A DNA stretch of 17,678 nt from Clostridia bacterium (GTDB lineage Bacteria; Bacillota_E; SLMV01; PUMD01), in NCBI GenBank assembly GCA_003563755.1, contig PWUB01000185.1, forward strand, positions 1 to 17,678, read 5' to 3'. Positions within the stretch are counted from its first letter, which is position 1. Each line of letters begins with the position of its first letter. Under the pieces are notes generated by a model. That model saw nothing but the letters and a program-made list of their open reading frames with translations. It was not told the origin of the DNA and made no database searches. A program made the translations under genes and the position numbers. This document shows, in pieces, positions 13,921 to 17,678 of the stretch.

Positions 13921-15090
13921 TCATCGCCTGTTCCATCTGCTGTCGCTGCTGGTGAGCCGGGAGGGGCTTTCGAAGACGGTGTCGGGGTCGATACGGTTGT
14001 CGTCCGCCATCTCCACGGTTGCATTGCCCCATATATAGACGTTGCTCCCCAGGGCCGCCTGGTTGCCCCGAGCCACGTTGGACGACATCTGTATCCGGGA
14101 GCGATTGACCGCCAGGGCACCGCCGCCGCTCTTCATCTCCCCCTGCGCCCGGTTGTCGGAGAAGTGATTGTCCTCGACGGTGAGGCGACAGTTGTTGATC
14201 ACGCTCATGCCGCCGCCGAAGCCGAAGTCGGAACCCACGCTGTTTGCGCAAAACTCGTTCGCCCTGACGGTGGGCAGCGAGCTGTCCCAGACCGCCAGAC
14301 CACCCCCATCCCACCGGGCAGCATTTTCCGTGAAAACGTTCTCTACCAGCTCCGGATTGGCCCCGCGGCTCACCGACGCTCCACCTCCTATGTGGGCACG
14401 GTTGTCATGAATACGGCACCGGCGCACCAGCGTCCTCTCCCGGCCTCCCGGGCCGCGCGGCACAGCATGGTCCTCGCTTCGCCGCGCAAAATCACCGGCA
14501 ACCCGCAGCCCACCGCCGAGGACCGCCCGGTTGCCCTGGATGTGGGTGTCCTCGAGGACCGCAGCAGAAGTCGCGCAAATATACACCCCTCCGCCCAGGT
14601 CGGAGGAGTTATCCTCGATACGGTTGCGGCGGATCAGGGGGCAGGCCCCGTTTCCGACGAACACGCCCCCACCGGCGGTCGAAACCTGGCCCATAACGCT
14701 CCACCTGGTGACCAGGCATCCTGAGCCCCCTCGTATGGTGAACCCGTCAAGGAGTGCACCAACCTCGCCGCGGCCGATGAAGACGGTGGCTCCGAGGCCC
14801 TCTCCATCAATGATGGTCTTCATCACCGTGTCGGGGTCCCCGGGATCCTCGCTGGCGAGGGCTATCCTTTTACCCCCGAAGTCGACGTTCTCGGGGTAAA
14901 TGCCGGGACTGACCACTATCCGATCACCGTCCTGGGATGCTTGCACCGCTTCCTGGATCGACGGATAGTCGGCGGGAACCCGCAGCAGCCGTCCAGAAAA
15001 CTCCATCTCGTCTCCGGCGCGGGATCGGTGAACCAGGTACCCGGCCGCCGCCAACACCAGTATCGCCAACACCACCAGGGCGATGGTCAT
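13921..15090 (-). CDS. Membrane-anchored right-handed beta-helix protein (A)
   Basis: The 389-aa product begins with an N-terminal hydrophobic segment (IALVVLAILVLAAAGYLV, residues 3-20) that acts as a signal or anchor. A DUF1565/NosD-like cap follows: PADYPSIQEAVQASQDGD, IVVSPGIYPENVDFGGK and DGFTIRGG. The rest is a series of parallel beta-helix rungs built on N-x-[IF]-x-x-N and GGG motifs, for example GGGVYICATSAAVLEDTHI and GGGLAVWDSSLPTVRANEF. Such proteins usually bind or cleave polysaccharides, but no catalytic residues are obvious. ATG 15090 follows GAGGAGG by 8 nt and lies only 2 nt after the stop of protein B, so the two are coexpressed. It is the distal gene of the three-gene operon. 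Its N-terminal cap is clearly homologous to that of B. Substrate unknown; extracellular or spore-surface structural use is possible. Confidence 0.85.
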   Translation of the reverse strand: MTIALVVLAILVLAAAGYLVHRSRAGDEMEFSGRLLRVPADYPSIQEAVQASQDGDRIVVSPGIYPENVDFGGKRIALASEDPGDPDTVMKTIIDGEGLGATVFIGRGEVGALLDGFTIRGGSGCLVTRWSVMGQVSTAGGGVFVGNGACPLIRRNRIEDNSSDLGGGVYICATSAAVLEDTHIQGNRAVLGGGLRVAGDFARRSEDHAVPRGPGGRERTLVRRCRIHDNRAHIGGGASVSRGANPELVENVFTENAARWDGGGLAVWDSSLPTVRANEFCANSVGSDFGFGGGMSVINNCRLTVEDNHFSDNRAQGEMKSGGGALAVNRSRIQMSSNVARGNQAALGSNVYIWGNATVEMADDNRIDPDTVFESPSRLTSSDSRWNRR

Positions 15091-15092
15091 GC

Positions 15093-16265
15093 CTACCCCT
15101 CCTCGTGAACGTTGTCCTCGAGTACGGCGAGATTGGCCTCCCAGAGATACAGGGCATCCCCCTGCTCGCTGTCGTTACCGGAGAACCTGTTGCCGCGCAC
15201 GAGGGGTGCCGAGTTTCTGGCGATGGACAGGGCGGACCCGAGCCGGGCGCAGTTGTCCGAGATCACATTCTCGAGGATAGCGGGAGAGGCTCCCCATTCA
15301 ACGATGACCGCTCCCCCCTCCCCCGTGGCGTGGTTATTGAACACGCGGTTTCCACTGACCGCGGCCCGGCAGTTGTCCCACAGGCATATGCCGCCACCGC
15401 GCTCCGCACAGTTGTCGCCGAGCACGTTCCCCCTGACGATGGGAGACTCATCCGATACGTACAGCCCTCCTCCGTGCAGCGCCCGGTTGTCATTTATGGT
15501 GTTGCCCTCGACCTGGGGCCGGGGACGCTCCTCCTTCTCCCTGTCGTCCTCGAGCACCATATTCTCCAGGGCAGCCCTGGCCTCCACGTCTGACTCATCG
15601 GCCTCCGTGTCTCCAACCCCGGACAGGTGAAAGCCCTCCCCGGAGGCACTGTCGAGGAGGCGTGCCATGCTCTCCGCGGATGAGGGTGATACCCCGACCT
15701 CCAGGTGAGCCATGGAGTCGCGCCCCACGAACACCCCTCCGCCACAGCCCACGGCCTCGTTATCGTATATCCGGTTCCTCCTGAGGATCGGCCAGGAATC
15801 GTCGATGAACACTCCCCCGCCGTCCAGCTCGCTCCTGTTGCCGGTCACCACGTTGACCTCGATGGTCGGCGAGGAATTGCCGCGCACCGTGATTCCTCCC
15901 CCGGCAGGTACCGGGGAAAACGGCGCCACTCCACCGGTGATGGTGAAGCCGGTGAGCACTGCTCCGGGTCCCTCACCGGCAGTGAAGGAGACCACAGAAC
16001 CCCTGCCCCCTCCATCGATGACGGTCTGCTCCACCACCCGCCGGTCGGAGGGGTCGTCGCTCCGGAGAGTGACGTTCTTGCCCCCGAAGTCTATGTTCTC
16101 GTGATACCGACCCGGGCGCACCGTTATGATCCAACCGTCATCGGAGGCATCGAGAGCATCCTGGATCGTTTCGTGCTCGTCGGGCACCGTTACCTGTGCC
16201 GACTCTTTCCTGCCCCCCGGCTGGTCCCGGGGTCCCTTCTTCTTCCTCCTCCAGGGCCACATCAT
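15093..16265 (-). CDS. Right-handed beta-helix protein (B), no visible signal peptide
   Basis: This 390-aa product is a paralogue of protein A. It carries the same cap: VPDEHETIQDALDASDDGW, VRPGRYHENIDFGGKNV, then TVIDGGGRG and LTGFTITGG. It continues with beta-helix rungs such as GGGVFIDDSWPILRRNRIYDN and GGGICLWDNCRAAVSGNRVF. Unlike A it opens with a basic, aromatic stretch (MMWPWRRKKKGPRDQ) and no hydrophobic signal. A charged stretch of about 70 residues (roughly 195-260) interrupts the rungs, including DSASGEG and EDDREKEERPRP. ATG 16265 is chosen over 16286 because GGAAGGGG lies just upstream and ATG overlaps the previous stop (ATGA). The lack of a signal suggests it stays in the cytoplasm or uses another export route. 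Function unknown. Confidence 0.82.
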   Translation of the reverse strand: MMWPWRRKKKGPRDQPGGRKESAQVTVPDEHETIQDALDASDDGWIITVRPGRYHENIDFGGKNVTLRSDDPSDRRVVEQTVIDGGGRGSVVSFTAGEGPGAVLTGFTITGGVAPFSPVPAGGGITVRGNSSPTIEVNVVTGNRSELDGGGVFIDDSWPILRRNRIYDNEAVGCGGGVFVGRDSMAHLEVGVSPSSAESMARLLDSASGEGFHLSGVGDTEADESDVEARAALENMVLEDDREKEERPRPQVEGNTINDNRALHGGGLYVSDESPIVRGNVLGDNCAERGGGICLWDNCRAAVSGNRVFNNHATGEGGAVIVEWGASPAILENVISDNCARLGSALSIARNSAPLVRGNRFSGNDSEQGDALYLWEANLAVLEDNVHEEG

Positions 16266-16678
16266 CGGTCCCCTTCCACGTACCATTCGGGCTTGATGCT
16301 TCTGAAACGGGCAGGAACCCTTGATATGCCGGTCGCCTCCAGGGCCTCTGTCACCCTGGAGATGACTTCCTCGCTATCCATATCGGACACATCGAGCTCC
16401 AGGTCAGATTTATCTTTTGCGTAAGAGAGGAGATCGCGCTGTTGGCGGAGTCTCTCCGGGTGCAGGTATTCCCGCCTGCCCCACACCACGTCGTCCTCGG
16501 CGTCCAGGCACACCACGAAAGACGGATCACTCCTCGCCCACAGGTAGGGCACCTCGGAGTGCTCCTGGGCTATTTCTATGGCGGAATACCCGGCATCCCG
16601 CAGACCCGTGACCACGGTGGTCTTGCCCACCGCGCATATACCTACCACCGCTACCAGCGGAACTCGCTCTGAGACCAT
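16262..16678 (-). CDS. Small P-loop NTPase
   Basis: The 138-aa product starts at ATG 16678, with AGGAGG and an 8-nt gap. A Walker A motif, GICAVGKTT (about residues 13-21), sits after a hydrophobic strand (PLVAVV). FVVCLDAEDDVVWGRRE at about 54-70 is the likely second strand, comparable with small kinase folds. The rest is charged and predicted helical, with KDKSDLELDVSDMDSEEVI resembling the region before the last strand of nucleoside-type kinases. It is smaller than adenylate or shikimate kinases (about 170-220 residues), and no substrate-binding motif is recognisable. It is the first gene of an operon with the two beta-helix proteins; its stop overlaps the next start. It may phosphorylate or regulate something in that system, but the role is unknown. 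It is divergent from the phosphodiesterase gene. Confidence 0.75.
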   Translation of the reverse strand: MVSERVPLVAVVGICAVGKTTVVTGLRDAGYSAIEIAQEHSEVPYLWARSDPSFVVCLDAEDDVVWGRREYLHPERLRQQRDLLSYAKDKSDLELDVSDMDSEEVISRVTEALEATGISRVPARFRSIKPEWYVEGDR

Positions 16679-16711
16679 GGTCCAATCCTCCTGCCCAGGG
16701 TAGTTTTGGTT

Positions 16712-16720
16712 ATGATAGCA
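16712..16720 (-). promoter_or_regulatory. Possible extended -10 for the P-loop/beta-helix operon
   Basis: TGCTATCAT on the minus strand is an extended -10 with one mismatch to TATAAT, about 35 nt before the start codon. No -35 is evident. The divergent spacer (16679-16773) also holds a CAGCGG/CCGCTG hairpin at 16730-16746, in the leader of the phosphodiesterase gene. Confidence 0.35.
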
Positions 16721-16773
16721 TAGTAAGAGCAGCGGATGAGCCGCTGATTCTGCACACGGGAGTGGATGCCGCC

Positions 16774-17256
16774 ATGATCGTGATAACAGGAGATACCCAC
16801 ATTCCCCAGCGCACCAGGGAGATCCCCGCACAGCTGCTCGATGACATCCGCGAGGCACAGGCGGTGATACATACCGGCGATTTCAACTCGCAGGACGCAT
16901 ACGAACTCATAGCCGGGCTCTCGAAGAAACTGTACGCCGTGTACGGCAACCGGGATGAGGTCGAGGTGGAGGACATCCTTCCCGACATCCTCGAGTTCGA
17001 GATCGACGGGTTGAAGATGGTGCTTATTCACGGTCACACTCTCGGGCGACCCCGTCCTTCCCGCGTAGCGAGGGAATACGGGACAGAAGCGGACTTCGCG
17101 ATTTACGGCCACCTGCACCACCCCTTCATCGTTGACTTCAACAGGTGCACCGTGCTCAACCCCGGATCACCCGTAGAACCCCGGGGTAGCAGACCGTCAT
17201 ACATACGGGCATCCATCACCGGGGGTAGTATGAAGGCCGAAATCGTGTACCTGTGA
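16774..17256 (+). CDS. YfcE/MJ0936-type metallophosphoesterase
   Basis: The product (160 aa) is a calcineurin-like phosphoesterase of the small YfcE/MJ0936 group, which hydrolyse phosphodiesters with two metal ions. The full motif set is present in order: GDTH (near the N-terminus), HTGDF, YGNRDEVE, LIHGHTLG, YGHLHHP and LNPGSP. Length is typical (about 155-165). ATG 16774 is preferred over GTG 16762 because the only ribosome-site-like string (CGGGAG) overlaps the GTG. It stands alone on the plus strand, divergent from the P-loop/beta-helix operon. A physiological substrate cannot be assigned, because members are broad and often labelled nuclease or phosphodiesterase. Family assignment is firm. 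Confidence 0.9.
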   Translation: MIVITGDTHIPQRTREIPAQLLDDIREAQAVIHTGDFNSQDAYELIAGLSKKLYAVYGNRDEVEVEDILPDILEFEIDGLKMVLIHGHTLGRPRPSRVAREYGTEADFAIYGHLHHPFIVDFNRCTVLNPGSPVEPRGSRPSYIRASITGGSMKAEIVYL

Positions 17257-17638
17257 CCTCCCCGCCAGCATTTAGATTGGGTTTTCGACTCCTGGGCAGA
17301 CAACTCCTGCTTGATTCTGGATGCAGCCGTGCCGCCGACAGCACTCCGCAGCTTTGTCAGTGAATCGACGGTTGTTGATTCGCCCTTCAGCAGTGGGAGG
17401 CAGGCACTCACAGGGTTCGCTGTTGCTAGGTGTTGACATTCATGGTATATAGGTGGAGAATGGCAGTGGTAGGTATGGCTATTATATCATTAACTGGGAT
17501 GACGACAGGGGAAGCTGGTGGCTTAATCCATTAGGAGTACTAATTTGGGGTTTTTGCCTTGTATGTTTCTGGCATATATGGTACTGTCCAAGGTGTCAGC
17601 CACCGTCATCTCATCTTCTGGAGAGGAGATCACATCCC
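17257..17638. other. Intergenic leader before abrB, AT-richer than the surroundings
   Basis: No gene is supported here. The first 170 nt have no clear coding bias. From about 17430 the composition becomes noticeably AT-richer. This part holds a TTGACA promoter (17433-17461) and a short inverted repeat, ATTAG-GAGTA-CTAAT, at 17530-17544. It also holds a TTTTT run and an AGAGGAGA ribosome binding site just before abrB. AbrB-type promoters are usually AT-rich and self-regulated, which would fit. Confidence 0.6.
17433..17461 (+). promoter_or_regulatory. Candidate promoter of abrB
   Basis: TTGACA (17433-17438) is a perfect -35. GAGAAT (17456-17461) follows at 17 nt and matches TATAAT at four of six positions. 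This leaves a leader of about 170 nt before the abrB start, long enough to hold control sites such as the inverted repeat at 17530-17544. A second, weaker promoter closer to the gene cannot be excluded. Confidence 0.4.
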
Positions 17639-17678
17639 ATGAAGTCTACCGGCATCGTGAGAAAAGTCGACGAACTCG
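17639..17678 (+). CDS. abrB: AbrB family transition-state regulator, N-terminus, cut by the right edge
   Basis: Thirteen codons are present: MKSTGIVRKVDEL. This is the exact N-terminus of Bacillus subtilis AbrB after its first two residues, and differs from SpoVT (MKATGIVRR). ATG 17639 has AGAGGAGA about 10 nt upstream. The protein is a small swapped-hairpin DNA-binding regulator that represses stationary-phase and sporulation genes during growth. SpoVT-like longer members share the start, so the length decides. The rest is outside the window. Confidence 0.85.
   Translation, partial: MKSTGIVRKVDEL

Noticed and set aside
17103..17411. Minus-strand reading frame crossing the end of the phosphodiesterase gene
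   Set aside because: Half of it overlaps a well-supported gene in the opposite direction, there is no recognisable domain, and its start has no ribosome binding site.

Overview
The window reads as chromosome of a fairly GC-rich, endospore-forming Bacillota, probably a clostridial or Limnochordia-like lineage. The support is a complete tricistronic gerA-gerB-gerC germinant-receptor operon, an AbrB start at the right edge whose first 13 residues match the classic AbrB N-terminus, strong AGGAGG-type ribosome binding sites, and frequent GTG/TTG starts. The lineage is inference; no rRNA, tRNA, CRISPR array or insertion sequence was recognised.

Left block (1-2260, mostly minus strand): the N-terminus of an unidentified gene running off the left edge, a hairpin, the C-terminal remnant of an M19 membrane dipeptidase, an M55 D-aminopeptidase (DppA type), and a small anchored Spy/CpxP-like protein with a four-cysteine tail.

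TetR/permease block (2196-4149, plus strand): a sigma-70-type promoter and a palindromic operator precede a TetR regulator. A second copy of the operator precedes two translationally coupled membrane proteins that look like two halves of one ArsP/DUF318-like permease. The second half ends in a four-cysteine Fe-S-type domain. The block closes with a compound terminator containing two inner hairpins, shared with the convergent ger operon.

Central minus-strand block (13050 down to 4161): a TIM-barrel sugar isomerase/epimerase-like protein, a CofE-like (F420-0:glutamate ligase family) protein with a large insertion, a CysK-like PLP enzyme with altered active-site residues, a YgeY-like M20 hydrolase, then gerA, gerB and gerC. 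Most junctions are overlaps or gaps under 10 nt, with two larger gaps of about 100 nt. The four enzymes look like one amino-acid-linked pathway, and they are physically linked to a germination receptor.

Right block: a lipoprotein SagB-type nitroreductase (plus strand) is divergent from the isomerase. Convergent with it is a three-gene minus-strand operon: a P-loop protein and two paralogous right-handed beta-helix proteins. Divergent from that is a YfcE/MJ0936-type phosphodiesterase. An AT-richer 380-nt spacer then leads into abrB. The points most worth following up are the two-operator TetR circuit driving a split permease/Fe-S protein, the enlarged CofE-like enzyme in its operon, and the P-loop/beta-helix operon.
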